From the NCBI RefSeq assembly GCF_014212015.1, contig NZ_JACJVN010000059.1, positions 1-62,173 on the forward strand: a DNA stretch of 62,173 nucleotides, read 5' to 3'. Numbering within the stretch: position 1 is the first letter of the stretch; each line of letters opens with the position of its first letter. The DNA is from Cohnella lubricantis (GTDB taxonomy: Bacteria; Bacillota; Bacilli; Paenibacillales; Paenibacillaceae). The translations under genes and the position numbers were made by a program. Shown here one piece after another: positions 61,979-62,173 of this stretch. Below the pieces are notes generated by a model. The model had not been told where the DNA came from and did not search any database. It saw nothing but the letters and a program-made list of their open reading frames with translations.

Positions 61979-62173
61979 ATGATGGAGGCGATTGTTGAAC
62001 GCTGTGCCGGCTTAGATGTTCATCAAGAAACAGTTGTCGCTTGTGTACTCGCGGGTCCTCTCGATCGAGCGCCCAAGTCTGAGCTTCGCACCTTCGGAAC
62101 GATGACCCATGAGCTAGAGGAACTTGGCGAATGGCTCACTGAACAGGGGTGCACGCAAGTTGCCATGGAGAGG
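61979..62173 (+). CDS. IS110-family transposase (RuvC-like DEDD), N-terminal part
   Basis: 65 residues to the window edge: MMEAIVERCAGLDVHQETVVACVL, then a linker rich in charged residues, then LGEWLTEQGCTQVAMER. The GLDVHQ aspartate is the first D of the DEDD catalytic set of IS110 transposases, and VAMER corresponds to the next conserved strand (usually VAMES/T). GGAGG lies 10 bases before the ATG. The remaining catalytic residues and the Tnp_20 serine domain are outside the window. Confidence 0.9.
   Translation, partial: MMEAIVERCAGLDVHQETVVACVLAGPLDRAPKSELRTFGTMTHELEELGEWLTEQGCTQVAMER

Larger units (their letters stand above)
61727..62173 (+). mobile_element. IS110-family element, left end and start of transposase (partial)
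   Basis: Begins at the sequence shared with the window start (61727-61745) and contains a non-coding region of about 250 bases before the transposase ATG, the organisation of IS110-group elements. The right end is outside the window. The exact boundary cannot be set because IS110 elements lack long inverted repeats and may not duplicate the target. Confidence 0.8.

Overview
The window looks like the chromosome of a GC-rich Gram-positive endospore former of the Paenibacillaceae (Paenibacillus/Cohnella-like). The reasons are: several sporulation-associated genes (a YlaJ/YhcN-type lipoprotein, yqfC, yqfD); a B-type RNase P RNA; the glyQ/glyS two-gene glycyl-tRNA synthetase under a T-box; AddAB instead of RecBCD; and long gene order shared with two Bacillus subtilis regions, the yla cluster and the dnaJ-to-yqfO stretch. 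The genus is inferred; no 16S rRNA is present.

Layout. 1-61: the first 19 bases are an inverted copy of the IS110-type end at the other side of the window. 62-3800: MidA-type methyltransferase, a secreted coiled-coil protein and a sugar-type solute-binding protein. 3900-10500: a yla-like block (ylaK PhoH/PIN, ylaJ lipoprotein, a candidate small RNA unit, an LCP wall ligase, ylaH, typA). 10500-17000: a membrane protein, two divergent TerC proteins, thiI with its cysteine desulfurase, a lytic transglycosylase, and DUF1540 and DUF3907 proteins. 17250-20700: a secreted subtilase followed by the thiol-disulfide pair bdbD-bdbC. 20791-21269: rnpB.

21362-43476 is the long conserved housekeeping block read leftward: rpsU, yqeY, yqfC, yqfD, phoH, the 7TM-HD phosphodiesterase, ybeY, dgkA, cdd, era, yqzL, recO, (a menA-like gene and a hypothetical), T-box-glyQS-yqfL, yqxD, dnaG, rpoD, trmK, yqfO. 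These genes couple ribosome maturation (ybeY, era, rpsU), recombination (recO), cell-envelope lipid recycling (dgkA), replication priming and the housekeeping sigma factor; many overlap by a few bases.

43690-54400 interrupts the B. subtilis-like order. It holds two small hypotheticals, addB-addA, a Vsr/DUF559-like nuclease fused to a winged helix, and a 670-base non-coding stretch with two different small repeat families. 54423-61641 resumes conserved order: an RlmI-like methyltransferase, a Na/Pi symporter (yqeW-like), deoC, mtaB, rsmE, a site-2 protease and prmA. At 61727 an IS110-family element starts, with a structured non-coding left end (candidate bridge RNA) and a transposase that runs off the window. 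It sits where dnaJ would be expected upstream of prmA.

The most unusual items are the IS110 left end with its probable guide RNA, the two repeat families at 53588-54019, the promoter-operator-terminator unit at 6254-6550 that seems to make a small RNA, and the hairpin that covers the ribosome binding site of the DUF1540 gene.
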